From the NCBI RefSeq assembly GCF_902498845.1, contig NZ_CABVLM010000002.1:62001-126000 (forward strand): DNA of 64,000 nucleotides, read 5' to 3'. Shown piece after piece: positions 20,580-30,034 of this stretch. This DNA is from Pseudoalteromonas rhizosphaerae. Its GTDB lineage: Bacteria; Pseudomonadota; Gammaproteobacteria; Enterobacterales; Alteromonadaceae. Below the pieces are notes generated by a model that searched no databases, was not told the origin of the DNA, and saw only the letters and a program-made list of their open reading frames with translations. A program made the position numbers and the translations under genes. Within the stretch, counting starts at the first letter, position 1; the number at the start of each line of letters is the position of its first letter.

Positions 20580-20993
20580 ATGTTACAGCCAAAACGTACA
20601 AAATTCCGTAAAATGCACAAAGGCCGCAACCGTGGTTTAGCGCAAAACGGTAACAAAGTAAGCTTCGGTACTTTCGGTTTGAAAGCTACTGGCCGTGGCC
20701 GCATGACTGCTCGTCAAATCGAAGCAGCTCGTCGTGCCATGACACGTCACGTGAAACGTCAAGGTAAAATCTGGATCCGTGTCTTCCCTGACAAACCGAT
20801 CACAGAAAAGCCTCTTGAAGTTCGTATGGGTAAAGGTAAAGGTTCTGTTGAATATTGGGTTGCTGAAATTCAGCCTGGTAAAGTACTTTACGAAATGGAA
20901 GGTGTTTCTGAAGAGCTTGCTCGTGAAGCATTCGACCTTGCTGCTCGTAAACTGCCATTCAAAACAACTTTCGTAACTCGGACGGTAATGTGA
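20580..20993 (+). CDS. rplP: 50S ribosomal protein L16
   Basis: 137 residues, one more than E. coli. [19 protein letters not shown] starts the protein; the arginine of EVRMGKGKG (about R82) corresponds to the one hydroxylated by RoxA/YcfD in E. coli. L16 helps place tRNA in the A site. Its TGA overlaps the rpmC start by one base (TGATG). Confidence 0.98.
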   Translation: MLQPKRTKFRKMHKGRNRGLAQNGNKVSFGTFGLKATGRGRMTARQIEAARRAMTRHVKRQGKIWIRVFPDKPITEKPLEVRMGKGKGSVEYWVAEIQPGKVLYEMEGVSEELAREAFDLAARKLPFKTTFVTRTVM

Positions 20994-21184
20994 TGAAAGC
21001 AAGCGAACTAAAAGATAAAAGCGTAGAAGAGCTTAATGCTGAACTTCTAGGTCTTCTTCGTGAGCAGTTTAACCTGCGCATGCAAGCAAGCACTGGTCAG
21101 TTAGCTCAAACTCACACGCTAAGAACAGTACGTCGCGATATCGCGCGTGTAAAAACAGTTATTAACCAGAAGGCAGGTCAATAA
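20993..21184 (+). CDS. rpmC: 50S ribosomal protein L29
   Basis: 63 residues from the ATG at 20993, exactly the E. coli length; a GTG one codon upstream is the alternative. [18 protein letters not shown] and the [11 protein letters not shown] tail are typical. It binds near the tunnel exit beside L23. Overlaps both rplP and rpsQ by one base. Confidence 0.97.
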   Translation: MKASELKDKSVEELNAELLGLLREQFNLRMQASTGQLAQTHTLRTVRRDIARVKTVINQKAGQ

Positions 21185-21441
21185 TGAGTGATAAAATTCG
21201 TACTCTTCAAGGCACTGTAATCAGCGACAAGATGGAAAAATCTTTCACTATCGCTATCGCACGTTACGTGAAGCACCCAATCTATGGGAAATTCATCAAA
21301 CGTACGACTAAATTACACGTACATGACGAAAATAACACAGCAAAAGCGGGTGACGTTGTTACTATCCGTGAATGCGCTCCAATCTCTAAGACTAAGTCTT
21401 GGACATTAGTAGACGTTATTTCTAGTCCAAAACAAGCTTAA
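21184..21441 (+). CDS. rpsQ: 30S ribosomal protein S17
   Basis: 85 residues. [19 protein letters not shown] and the [13 protein letters not shown] and [13 protein letters not shown] blocks identify S17, a 16S rRNA-binding OB-fold protein. It is the last gene of the S10 operon; a strong terminator follows and no rplN comes after it. Confidence 0.98.
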   Translation: MSDKIRTLQGTVISDKMEKSFTIAIARYVKHPIYGKFIKRTTKLHVHDENNTAKAGDVVTIRECAPISKTKSWTLVDVISSPKQA

Positions 21442-21463
21442 TTTTTAATTAAGTCTGTTTTAT

Positions 21464-21493
21464 AAAAAGCCCCGGCATTAGCTGGGGCTTTTT
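21464..21493 (+). terminator. Terminator of the S10 operon
   Basis: A 10-bp perfect stem (AAAAAGCCCC / GGGGCTTTTT) with a 10-base loop, ending in five T. It lies 23 bp after rpsQ, so transcription does not continue to a spc operon. Confidence 0.93.
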
Positions 21494-21504
21494 GCGTTTG
21501 GAGC

Positions 21505-21541
21505 AGCTTTTAGCGGTAAGCTTTCAGCCGTCAGCGCGGAG
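21505..21541 (+). repeat. Degenerate AGC-heptamer tandem repeat
   Basis: Five units in a strict 7-base register, each starting AGC: AGCTTTT, AGCGGTA, AGCTTTC, AGCCGTC, AGCGCGG, then AG. It matches the family seen at 43964-43993 and, inverted, at 22164-22226. It sits directly after the S10 terminator. A TTGGGTTGAG motif follows at about 21563-21572 and is shared with the hairpin at 44237. Confidence 0.65.
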
Positions 21542-21601
21542 TAAATTTCCCCACCGTAGCTTGGGTTGAGTCTATTGAGGGCCGGGAAGAAGAGAACAGT
21601 A

Positions 21602-21763
21602 ATACCAATCGACTTAAATATTTAACCATTCTAGCGAGCTAAATAAAGCGCTAACTGCGTTATAATTTTTTCAATTAGAACAACTACATGTCAAAATTTA
21701 CGCCTTGTTATCACTGTATTTATCTGTCGCTATAAATGGTCTGTAACTTAACACGATTGGTAT
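21602..21763. mobile_element. MITE-like intergenic element with terminal inverted repeats
   Basis: A 162-bp AT-rich stretch is bounded by perfect 10-bp inverted ends, ATACCAATCG (21602-21611) and CGATTGGTAT (21754-21763). The match continues inward (two mismatches, then TTAA). It has no coding capacity. From memory, similar ATACCAATCG-bounded sequences are common between genes of Pseudoalteromonas and Colwellia relatives; that was not checked. A target duplication is not clear. The remainder of the 21494-21891 gap shows a short GGTAT/ATACC inverted repeat (21775-21793) and nothing else. Confidence 0.6.
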
Positions 21764-21891
21764 AAGAATATGCAGGTATAAAAATTCATACCATAGAAAA
21801 AGCACGTCGATAAATTTCCCTCATAAAAAACTACTTGACCTTAACCTAGCTCCAGCTTTTATGCTGTATTTTTTCACTCTGATTAAATGCT

Positions 21892-22152
21892 ATGTGTCCG
21901 ATTCAAAATTACCTTTTAAGCCTAGGCCTTACCGAATATAGACAATCTATTTTGCAAATTGTGAAGCTTGCAGAAGCGGTGGATCACTCAATTGCAAATA
22001 ACAGTGAATTTGCAACTGCTGCGTTAGCATGGGTTGAGCAACAAAAAAGATGCCCAACAATGACAAACAAAAGAGCATTAATTATATTCTTACTGCATAA
22101 ATTGGGTTATAAAATTAGAGAGCAAAACAGCCTTTGCAAGTGCAAAGGCTGA
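21892..22152 (+). CDS. Hypothetical small protein (doubtful)
   Basis: 86 residues, ATG at 21892. It is amphipathic and mostly helical with a basic, cysteine-containing tail (SLCKCKG). No signal peptide or family is recognised, and the ribosome-binding site is weak. In favour: an uninterrupted frame that ends exactly at a strong terminator. Against: location among repeats and no homologue I recognise. The last codons form the terminator stem, which may itself dictate the odd C-terminus. Confidence 0.35.
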   Translation: MCPIQNYLLSLGLTEYRQSILQIVKLAEAVDHSIANNSEFATAALAWVEQQKRCPTMTNKRALIIFLLHKLGYKIREQNSLCKCKG

Positions 22153-22159
22153 TGTTTTT
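22129..22159 (+). terminator. Terminator overlapping the end of the small ORF
   Basis: A perfect 10-bp stem with a 2-base loop (AGCCTTTGCA / TGCAAAGGCT) is followed by GATG and five T. The stem lies inside the last codons of the 86-residue ORF. Confidence 0.75.
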
Positions 22160-22162
22160 CTG

Positions 22163-22226
<64 letters not shown>

Positions 22227-22227
22227 T

Positions 22228-23859
22228 TTACCAAATCATCTCAACAAATTCTGGATGATCGATATATGGATTGCGATTGCCTTGATGCTCATAAGCGGCT
22301 TGGTTTCTATCAAGTTCAAGTTGACTGACTGGATCGTCGTTATGCCAATTAACCAACATAGTCACTACCCAATTCTCAAACACTTGGTTACTAGAGCCGT
22401 TAAGCACGGCATTACTAGCCGTGGTGTTGTTTTGCCAAGTACCAATGACGTTTTCGTAGCGGGTTGCCATATAGAAGTAGGCGCGAGCAAAGTCACCTTT
22501 AAACTCATCGATTGGCTCAAATACCGTGCCTGAGTAATTAATCGAGCTTGCTGCGCTGCCAAGCTTACTGCCATTGCTTGAGGTGAAACTGGCGCTGCCT
22601 ACTTCGCCAAATGGGTAATTGCTACGTTTTGAATTAACATAACCATCGGTTGCAAAAATATGATGTACGTCTGAGTTCATAGGCTCATTTGTGCCGCCAA
22701 ACCAACTTTTCGGAAATGAATGTTCGCGGTTATAACAATCAGCTTCACTATTGTAAGTGCCGCATTGATCACTTACAGCGACATAGTTATAGCTGTCTTG
22801 ACCGGTGGGATTTTCTGAATAGCGATCGAGTATTGAATTGTCATTTTCAAAGTACTTATCCCGTGAAGCAAGATCGTAAAAACTCCAAATAGCTGAATAA
22901 CCTTGTGAGTTGTGACCTTTAATAATGTTATAAAGCGCGGTTTTAAGTGTATAGCCCGTTAAACCTTGTGCTGTAACATAGTAGCCAGTTGGCTCGCTGG
23001 GTGGCGTTTCTGGGTTGGTATTATCACCAAGTATAAAGGGAGTTGCTTCACTGCTTTGAAAACTACTGCCGTTAGCCAATGTTGTTTGGGCGGATGTTAG
23101 CGCGTAGCTGCCATTACCAAATGAACAGCAAATACCGTCGCCGTAACTATCAAAAATACTAAATGTGTAATCGCCATCAACTAAGCAAGCTTGCTCTGTG
23201 TAGCTGTTGTTGCCACTATAACTGCCACCTGACGCAACTGCTGTGCCTTGGGCGTTAGTGATCTGCCAGCTAGTCTCTTCGCCATAGTTATCAGTTGTCA
23301 GTGCTAAGTTAACGGTGTTATCAGCACAACCGACTGGTGGCGGTGGGGTGGTATCACTAGCACCTGGTGTAAAACTATCCACATAAATAGTTTCACTGCC
23401 ATCAAAGCCGCTGACATCGTAAAAACGCAGGCCCACGGTAATCGTAGCATTGCTGGTTGCTGTATATGTATAGCTTATTTGTTGCCACTGATTTAATAAC
23501 GCTGGATTTGAATAGCCTTGATAGCCGTCGGCAATTAAGCGCGCTTTAATGCCGCCTTCGGTGTGATAAACCCAGCTTGAGAATAAGTAGCTTTTGCCGG
23601 CCTCAACAGTAACTTCTTGCAGTAAATCAGTATTGCTTTGACTAGCGGTATTAACCACTACTTTTGCAGCAAGAGCTCCTGAATTCACTATGGTATTTGA
23701 AGCTGATAGTGTAATGCCTGAGTCAATCGTACTCCAGCCGTTTGGGCTATTACTTGACCAGTTTTCAAAGTCACCATTATTAATGCTGGCCATGCAGGGA
23801 AGTGCTGTAGCTAACATAGCACTGCTGAGTATGAGTTTTCTATATGCCCCGTGTGACAT
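22228..23859 (-). CDS. Secreted endonuclease I (NucM/Vvn-like) with N-terminal carbohydrate-binding-type domain
   Basis: 543 residues with a signal peptide (about 1-24). A jelly-roll domain of CBM4/9 type (about 25-165, NGDFENWSSNSPNGW to IYVDSF) is followed by a cysteine-containing low-complexity link and a P-rich spacer. The C-terminal endonuclease I domain (about 295-543) has the Vvn/NucM signatures NREHSFPKSWF, DVHHIF and RSNYPFGEV with the catalytic His and Mg-binding residues. It should degrade extracellular DNA for nutrients or biofilm remodelling. The nuclease part alone is the usual length; the N-terminal domain may anchor it to polymers. Confidence 0.9.
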   Translation of the reverse strand: MSHGAYRKLILSSAMLATALPCMASINNGDFENWSSNSPNGWSTIDSGITLSASNTIVNSGALAAKVVVNTASQSNTDLLQEVTVEAGKSYLFSSWVYHTEGGIKARLIADGYQGYSNPALLNQWQQISYTYTATSNATITVGLRFYDVSGFDGSETIYVDSFTPGASDTTPPPPVGCADNTVNLALTTDNYGEETSWQITNAQGTAVASGGSYSGNNSYTEQACLVDGDYTFSIFDSYGDGICCSFGNGSYALTSAQTTLANGSSFQSSEATPFILGDNTNPETPPSEPTGYYVTAQGLTGYTLKTALYNIIKGHNSQGYSAIWSFYDLASRDKYFENDNSILDRYSENPTGQDSYNYVAVSDQCGTYNSEADCYNREHSFPKSWFGGTNEPMNSDVHHIFATDGYVNSKRSNYPFGEVGSASFTSSNGSKLGSAASSINYSGTVFEPIDEFKGDFARAYFYMATRYENVIGTWQNNTTASNAVLNGSSNQVFENWVVTMLVNWHNDDPVSQLELDRNQAAYEHQGNRNPYIDHPEFVEMIW

Positions 23860-24266
23860 AGTGTTTCCTTATTGTATTTATAGTCGGCGCACAGAATGTG
23901 GCCAAATCCACTATAGCCTACTCAAGATTTGTTGCAAAAAAGTTAATTTGTATTTTGAAAAAAATGAAGTGAATAAATTTTTGTATGATATTTCTGATCG
24001 GCTAAGCGTGGTGCTGAAATCATCAGCAGTTATTTTTACCTTTTAATCTGTTTTTACTGGTTAATTTATAAATTAATAACTAAATGGAATAACAAAGCAG
24101 ATTCTATTCTTTTTTTATTGGCGCGTACCCCGTTATTCTTCACACTCAGAGAAATCTTTAGGGCCTGAGTTATTTGCCTTAAAGGCGACACAAATTTTAG
24201 GCAAAGTGATTACTGCAATCAGTGATCATTTTGCAGATAACTTTCAGGGTTACGGGGAATTAATTC
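23860..24266. other. Intergenic region between the nuclease gene and cysJ
   Basis: 407 AT-rich bases between divergent genes. A TGCTGA/TCAGCA hairpin (about 24012-24028) is followed by a short T-rich run with no gene to terminate. The cysJ side has an unexplained GC-richer patch (GGCGCGTACCCCG, 24120-24132). A CysB-type operator could lie here, but I cannot point to one with confidence. Confidence 0.4.
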
Positions 24267-26075
24267 ATGTTGTTAGGTCAACTCAATGCCGCGGCAAGTC
24301 CGCTATCGCAAGAGCAAGTACAAAAGCTGCAAGGTTTAGTGGCTGAGCTTAATCCAATTCAGCAAGCTTGGGTAAGTGGCTACCTTGCTGCGAATGCCAA
24401 TACGGCGGCCTTAGGTGGTGTTGTAGGTGCTGCGCCAAGTGCTGGGGATGCAGCGGCATTGACCATTTTATATGGCTCACAAACCGGTAATTCAAAAGGT
24501 GTAGCGACTAAGCTCAAAGAGCAAGCGGAGTCTCGTGGTTTAGCTGTTAAGCTAGTTAGCATGGCTGATTACAAACCAACGGCCCTGAAAAAAGAAAAAT
24601 TCTTAACTGTTGTTGTTTCTACTTACGGTGAAGGTGAGCCGCCGGAAGATGCCGAAACATTACATGAGTTTTTAGCAACCAAAAAAGCACCTAAGCTTGA
24701 TGGCGTTAAAATTGCGGTTATAGGTTTAGGTGATTCAAGCTATGAGTTCTTCTGTCAAACAGCAAAAGACTTTGAACAGCGCTTAAATAAGCTCGGTGCA
24801 GAAACCATTTATCAGCGTGCTGATTTAGACGTTGATTACGATGATGAAGCCGCCAGCTGGATCAGCGGAGCACTTGATGCATTTGAACCTGATTTAAAAG
24901 CACAGCAAGGCGCAACAGGTGGGCAAGTAGTGTCATTTGGTGCACCAGCAACAGCTGCCAGCCAATATACTAAGCAAAACCCATTTCCAGCAGAGCTTAG
25001 CCTAGTGCAAAAGATCACCGGTCGAGATTCAACCAAAGATGTGCGCCATGTTGAGATTTCACTGGAAGGGTCTGATATTACTTACACACCGGGTGACTCG
25101 CTGGGTGTGTACTTCTTAAATGATGAAGCACTGGTTGATGAAGTACTGACACTGACGCAAATTGATGCTGCAAGCCAAGTTAAAATCGCTGATGAAGAGC
25201 TCAGTATTCGTGATGCACTGATTGAAAAACTTGAATTGACTCAGTCATACCCTGGCTTTGTGGAAAAGTACGCGATAGCGACAGGCACACCTGAGTTATT
25301 AAAGCTGGTTGAAGATAAAGCGGCAATGCGTGAATACATCGAGCCTCGTCAAATCTATGATGTGATCCGCCAAAATCCAGCCAAGCTTGAAGCACAAACT
25401 TTAGTTGATTGCCTACGCAAACTACAAGCGCGTTTATATTCTATCGCTTCAAGCCAAGCTGAGGTTGAAGATGAAGTGCATTTAACCATTGGTCTAGTTG
25501 AATTTGAGGCATTCGGTAGTGAGCACTTAGGTGGTTGTTCGGGTTATTTAGCACGTCGTGCCGAAGAAGGCTGTAGAGTAAAAGTATATAGCGAGCATAA
25601 CGATAACTTCCGTTTACCTGCTAACGACGAAACGCCAGTGATCATGGTCGGCCCTGGTACTGGTATTGCGCCGTTCCGTGCTTTCTTACAAGAACGTGAT
25701 GCCCGCGAAGCATCCGGTAAAAACTGGTTATTCTTTGGTAACCCACACTTTACCCAAGATTTCTTATATCAAGTAGAAATTCAAGGTTACTTAAAATCAG
25801 GGCTACTAAGTAAAGTTGATGTGGCGTTTAGCCGTGACCAAGCAGAGAAGGTCTACGTGCAAGACAAGCTACGCCAAAACAGCAAAGACGTATTTGCATG
25901 GCTAGAAGCGGGCGCGCATTTATATATTTGTGGTGACGCTAATCGAATGGCAAAAGACGTGCACAATGCGTTGGTTGATATTATTAGCGAGAACACAGGT
26001 AAGAGCTATGAAGATGCAGATCAATACTTGAAAGATTTGCGCAGCGCTAACCGCTATCAGAAAGACGTGTACTAA
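24267..26075 (+). CDS. cysJ: Sulfite reductase (NADPH) flavoprotein alpha subunit
   Basis: 602 residues. The FMN-binding flavodoxin domain (about 65-210, ILYGSQTGNSKG; STYGEGEPPEDA) is followed by the FAD/NADPH reductase part (from about 235), with RLYSIASS, GPGTGIAPFRAFLQER and YICGDANRMAKDV. It passes electrons from NADPH to CysI for the six-electron reduction of sulfite to sulfide. First gene of cysJIH, with a GGGGAATTAATTC region before the ATG. Confidence 0.97.
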   Translation: MLLGQLNAAASPLSQEQVQKLQGLVAELNPIQQAWVSGYLAANANTAALGGVVGAAPSAGDAAALTILYGSQTGNSKGVATKLKEQAESRGLAVKLVSMADYKPTALKKEKFLTVVVSTYGEGEPPEDAETLHEFLATKKAPKLDGVKIAVIGLGDSSYEFFCQTAKDFEQRLNKLGAETIYQRADLDVDYDDEAASWISGALDAFEPDLKAQQGATGGQVVSFGAPATAASQYTKQNPFPAELSLVQKITGRDSTKDVRHVEISLEGSDITYTPGDSLGVYFLNDEALVDEVLTLTQIDAASQVKIADEELSIRDALIEKLELTQSYPGFVEKYAIATGTPELLKLVEDKAAMREYIEPRQIYDVIRQNPAKLEAQTLVDCLRKLQARLYSIASSQAEVEDEVHLTIGLVEFEAFGSEHLGGCSGYLARRAEEGCRVKVYSEHNDNFRLPANDETPVIMVGPGTGIAPFRAFLQERDAREASGKNWLFFGNPHFTQDFLYQVEIQGYLKSGLLSKVDVAFSRDQAEKVYVQDKLRQNSKDVFAWLEAGAHLYICGDANRMAKDVHNALVDIISENTGKSYEDADQYLKDLRSANRYQKDVY

Positions 26076-26137
26076 GCGCACGTAGTTTATTTTATTAAAA
26101 GCTAACAGCCGTCACTGTAACAAATTTAGGATTAAAC

Positions 26138-27835
26138 ATGAGCGAACAAGATAAAAACGTAAAGCTTTCTGATAACGAGCGCTTGAAAAGAGAAAGTAAC
26201 TTTTTACGTGGCACAATTGAACAAGACTTAAAAAATGAGATCACCGGTGGTTTCACTGCGGATAACTTTCAGTTAATTCGTTTCCACGGTATGTATCAGC
26301 AAGATGACCGTGATATTCGTGGTGAGCGTGCTAAGCAAAAGCTTGAGCCATTACACAACGTCATGTTACGTGCACGTATGCCTGGCGGTATCATCAAGCC
26401 AGAGCAATGGTTAGCAATTGATAAGTTCGCTGATGAAAAAACCAGCTACGGTAGTATTCGTTTAACAACTCGCCAAACGTTTCAGTTTCATGGTGTGTTA
26501 AAGCCAAATATAAAAGGCATGCACCAAATGTTGGATAGCGTGGGCATTGACTCTATCGCAACAGCGGGCGATGTAAACCGTAACGTACTATGCACTACTA
26601 ATCCGGTTGAATCTGAGCTGCATCAAGAAGCGTATGAGTGGGCAGCGAAAATTTCTGAGCACTTGTTACCAAAAACTAAAGCGTATGCTGAAATTTGGCT
26701 AAACGGCGAAAAAAGCGAAACCACAGAAGAGCCAATTTTAGGTTCAACTTACTTACCACGTAAGTTTAAGACCACAGTGACTATTCCACCGAACAACGAA
26801 GTGGATGTGCATGCGAATGACTTAAACTTTGTCGCGATTGCTGATAACGGTAAATTAGTTGGTTTTAACGTGCTAGTAGGTGGTGGTCTTGCTATGACCC
26901 ACGGTGATACTGCAACGTATCCACGTAAAGCCGATGATTTTGGTTTTATCGCACTCGAAGATACGCTAAAAATTGCTGAGCATGTGGTGTCTGTACAGCG
27001 CGACTGGGGTAATCGCTCAAACCGTAAAAATGCAAAAACTAAATACACCTTAGACCGCGTAGGTACTGATGTATTCAAAGCAGAAGTAGAGCAGCGTGCA
27101 GGGGTTAAATTTGCACCAAGCCGCCCTTATGAGTTTACTCATCGTGGCGATCGCATTGGCTGGGTTGAAGGCATTGATGGCAAGCATCACTTAACCTTAT
27201 TTATCCAAAGTGGTCGTATTTTAGATTTTCCGGGTAAACCACTGAAAACAGGTTGTCGAAAAATTGCTGAAATTCACCAAGGTGATTTTCGTATGACAGC
27301 AAATCAAAATTTGATCATTGCCGGTGTGCCTGCTGATCAAAAAGCAATAATTGAAAAAATAGCGCGTGAACACGGTTTGATTGATGACAAAGATTCAGAG
27401 CAGCGAAAAAACTCAATGGCCTGTGTTTCACTGCCGACTTGCCCTTTAGCGATGGCGGAAGCCGAGCGTTATTTACCAAGCTTAATTGAAAAAACTGAAG
27501 CGTTGCTTGCTAAACACGGTATTCCTGATGACAGTATTATCATGCGTGTTGTAGGTTGCCCGAATGGCTGTGGCCGCGCAATGTTGGCTGAAGCAGGGTT
27601 GGTGGGTAAAGGACCTGGCAAATATAACGTTTACTTAGGTGGCAATCTTGAAGGTACGCGTATTCCTAAGTTGTATTTAGAGAATGTCGGTGAAGACGTG
27701 TATTTAGAGGCCTTTGATAAATTAATAGGTCAATGGGCAAGTGAGCGTAACGACGGCGAATGTTTTGGTGATTTTGTGATCCGTAAAGGCATTGTTGCTG
27801 AAGTTAAAGTCTCAGTCACCGATTTCTACGCTTAA
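26138..27835 (+). CDS. cysI: Sulfite reductase (NADPH) hemoprotein beta subunit
   Basis: 565 residues, close to E. coli CysI (570). The siroheme and [4Fe-4S] ligand cysteines are present in [20 protein letters not shown] and [11 protein letters not shown]-terminal [17 protein letters not shown] and [13 protein letters not shown] blocks complete the match. It carries the active site that reduces sulfite to sulfide. It is 62 bp after cysJ and is followed by cysH. Confidence 0.98.
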   Translation: MSEQDKNVKLSDNERLKRESNFLRGTIEQDLKNEITGGFTADNFQLIRFHGMYQQDDRDIRGERAKQKLEPLHNVMLRARMPGGIIKPEQWLAIDKFADEKTSYGSIRLTTRQTFQFHGVLKPNIKGMHQMLDSVGIDSIATAGDVNRNVLCTTNPVESELHQEAYEWAAKISEHLLPKTKAYAEIWLNGEKSETTEEPILGSTYLPRKFKTTVTIPPNNEVDVHANDLNFVAIADNGKLVGFNVLVGGGLAMTHGDTATYPRKADDFGFIALEDTLKIAEHVVSVQRDWGNRSNRKNAKTKYTLDRVGTDVFKAEVEQRAGVKFAPSRPYEFTHRGDRIGWVEGIDGKHHLTLFIQSGRILDFPGKPLKTGCRKIAEIHQGDFRMTANQNLIIAGVPADQKAIIEKIAREHGLIDDKDSEQRKNSMACVSLPTCPLAMAEAERYLPSLIEKTEALLAKHGIPDDSIIMRVVGCPNGCGRAMLAEAGLVGKGPGKYNVYLGGNLEGTRIPKLYLENVGEDVYLEAFDKLIGQWASERNDGECFGDFVIRKGIVAEVKVSVTDFYA

Positions 27836-27878
27836 TTTAAAAGCAAGCGGTTACGCTTGCTAAGGTTTGGAATTTACT

Positions 27879-28619
27879 ATGAGTGAATTTAAAAACATTT
27901 TACAGCTTGATAAAGAAAGCCAAGTAACACTGCTTGCAGATGCTAACGGCATATTAAAAGATATGAGCGCTGAACAGCGTGTCGCTTGGGCACTGGAAAA
28001 CTTGCCAGACACGCAGTTTTTATCATCAAGCTTTGGTATTCAAGCCGCGGTAATGTTGCATTTAGTAACGTCACAAAAAGCCGATATTCCAGTGGTGCTA
28101 ACTGATACCGGTTATTTATTTCCAGAGACTTATCAGTTTATTGAGCAAATGACCGAACGTTTATCGCTAAATTTAAAAGTGTATAAGTCGCAGTTAAGCC
28201 CAGCTTGGCAAGAAGCCAAGTTTGGTAAGTTATGGGAGCTAGGCGAAGCGGGTATTAAACAATATAACCAGCTTAATAAAGTTGAGCCAATGACTCGCGC
28301 ATTAAAAGATATAAATGCAGGTACTTGGTTTAGCGGCTTGCGTCGTGACCAATCATCGACACGTGCCGACAAGCAAGTTGTTGAAATTAGCCGTGGCACG
28401 GTAAAGGTTTATCCAATCATTGAATGGTCAAACCGCGATGTTTATCAGTACCTGACTAAACATGACTTGCCATACCACCCATTATGGGAGCAAGGTTATG
28501 TATCAATGGGCGATGTGCATACTACGCGTAAACTAGAGCCAGGTATGAGCGAAGAAGAGACCCGTTTTTTTGGTCTAAACCGCGAATGTGGCCTACACAT
28601 TGATGGTGATGGGATCTAA
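27879..28619 (+). CDS. cysH: Phosphoadenylyl-sulfate (PAPS) reductase
   Basis: 246 residues from the ATG at 27879; a TTG four codons upstream is less likely. PAPS-binding [13 protein letters not shown] and the C-terminal catalytic cysteine in [12 protein letters not shown] are present. There is no second cysteine pair, so it is the PAPS type without a [4Fe-4S] cluster, using thioredoxin to make sulfite. It lies third in cysJIH, 43 bp after cysI, with its own downstream terminator. Confidence 0.96.
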   Translation: MSEFKNILQLDKESQVTLLADANGILKDMSAEQRVAWALENLPDTQFLSSSFGIQAAVMLHLVTSQKADIPVVLTDTGYLFPETYQFIEQMTERLSLNLKVYKSQLSPAWQEAKFGKLWELGEAGIKQYNQLNKVEPMTRALKDINAGTWFSGLRRDQSSTRADKQVVEISRGTVKVYPIIEWSNRDVYQYLTKHDLPYHPLWEQGYVSMGDVHTTRKLEPGMSEEETRFFGLNRECGLHIDGDGI

Positions 28620-28643
28620 TCTTACGGTTATCATTAAATTCTT

Positions 28644-28674
28644 AAAGCGCAGCCTAGCTGTGCTTTATTTTTTT
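28644..28674 (+). terminator. Terminator of the cysJIH operon
   Basis: A 10-bp stem with one G-U pair (AAAGCGCAGC / GCTGTGCTTT) and a 3-base loop, followed by ATTTTTTT. Confidence 0.9.
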
Positions 28675-28720
28675 GACTACAGTATAAAGTAAGTAGCCAT
28701 TAGCTTTGTGTGCATCATTG

Positions 28721-29458
28721 ATGAATAGATACTTTGCTATCTTGTTTTTATTTTTTCCAAACCACTCTTTTGCTGACACCTTTCGCGTTGCGTTACCTGA
28801 TGAGAATTATCCCCCATATCACATTATTGGAGGCGCTAAAAAAGGACTGTTGAATGAGTTAATAACCCTGTTTGCTGAGCAGCACTCCCTTACTATTGAG
28901 TATACATATGTCCCTGAAATGCGCTCGGAGAAAATGGTTTGTAATGGTGAGGTTGATGCGCGTATGGAATCTGAAAGTTGGCTCTTGACAGCCCATAAGT
29001 ATTATTGGAGTCAAGAAATTGTGATGGTTGAAGATGTCATGGTGGTGACCCATGGTGCAAACCCCAGTGATTTTCAAGATGAAAAAGTGCTGCATAATGG
29101 TGTACTGCTTGGGCGCTTTGGTTATGTATATCCTGAATATGAGCCATTGGTGCGTGATCAAATCTTGCATCGTGAGAACTTTTATTCGGATCTAGATGTA
29201 TTACAGAGTCTTTATAATGATAACCATGTTAGTAGACGTTTTACTATTATGTCGCGCGCGGTTTTTGATTGGTACGTCAATAAATACCCTAAATTCTCAG
29301 CTCTTGGTGTAAGTGCTTTTAATGTCGGTGAGGCGCCTTTGCAGCTACAATTTGCACATACTGAGCGTGGCAAGAAGCGGGCAAAAGAATTTAATGATTT
29401 TTTACAAAGCTTGAAAGATAATGGTGGCCTAGCTAAAATCATAGCTCGCTATCAATGA
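28721..29458 (+). CDS. Periplasmic solute-binding-protein-like (SBP_bac_3 family)
   Basis: 245 residues from the ATG at 28721. The signal peptide ends at about residue 17 (PNHSFAD), then FRVALPDENYPPYHI marks the first strand of a type-II amino-acid-binding fold, continuing through LLGRFGYVYPEYEPLV to the C-terminal GLAKIIARYQ helix. No ABC permease or ATPase is nearby, so it may act as a sensor or stand-alone periplasmic protein rather than a transporter part. Ligand unknown. Confidence 0.75.
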   Translation: MNRYFAILFLFFPNHSFADTFRVALPDENYPPYHIIGGAKKGLLNELITLFAEQHSLTIEYTYVPEMRSEKMVCNGEVDARMESESWLLTAHKYYWSQEIVMVEDVMVVTHGANPSDFQDEKVLHNGVLLGRFGYVYPEYEPLVRDQILHRENFYSDLDVLQSLYNDNHVSRRFTIMSRAVFDWYVNKYPKFSALGVSAFNVGEAPLQLQFAHTERGKKRAKEFNDFLQSLKDNGGLAKIIARYQ

Positions 29459-29503
29459 TAGTAAGAAAATAGAAAGAAAAAAGTTTAACTCAAAGGATTG
29501 AAG

Positions 29504-30034
29504 ATGAAGTATTTTGCGTACCTAGCAATTATGGTATTGCTGATCAGTGTCGCGGCATTATTTTACTTGCAACGACCCGATGGCCAAACGTGGTTAACCA
29601 GTGATGGTATTAGTAGTAAATCAAATCAGCTAACAGATCAAATGCTTGAGTTATCAAGTGACACCTTTGCTATAGCTGCCAAATTGGTCAGTGAGACTAG
29701 TCAAAAAGTTGTTGAATCAATTACCTATGAAAGCTCAGTAGCAACGACCGTTATTTATAAATGGCAAGATCAGCAAGGGCAATGGCATTACTCCGATCAG
29801 CCTAATCCTAACGGTACAAGTGAAAAAGTAATTCTTGATCCGCGTGATATTACGGTAACTGCCGCAGAAGATACGTCTATTTTAAAAGGTACCTCAAAAA
29901 CAACTAATATGTCTTTAATGCCAAACTCAAGCAGTGTTTATGATCCCGTGGTGATGAAAAAGCTGTTTGAAGATGCAGAGCAAGTGAAAGAACAGTTAGA
30001 GCATCGCACTAAATCGTTAGATGAGACGCATTAA
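29504..30034 (+). CDS. Membrane-anchored DUF4124 protein
   Basis: 176 residues from the ATG at 29504 (AAAGGA ribosome-binding site, 6-base spacing). One N-terminal membrane helix (about 3-23) is followed by a periplasmic region with the DUF4124 signature VIYKWQDQQGQWHYSDQPNPNG (about 83-104) and a charged helical end. DUF4124 is a short beta-rich module of unknown function common in secreted proteobacterial proteins. The stop overlaps the convergent SBP gene by four bases (TTAA). Confidence 0.75.
   Translation: MKYFAYLAIMVLLISVAALFYLQRPDGQTWLTSDGISSKSNQLTDQMLELSSDTFAIAAKLVSETSQKVVESITYESSVATTVIYKWQDQQGQWHYSDQPNPNGTSEKVILDPRDITVTAAEDTSILKGTSKTTNMSLMPNSSSVYDPVVMKKLFEDAEQVKEQLEHRTKSLDETH

Noticed and set aside
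24120..24266. CysB operator upstream of cysJ
   Set aside because: CysB sites are poorly defined, and I could not find a match convincing enough to report.
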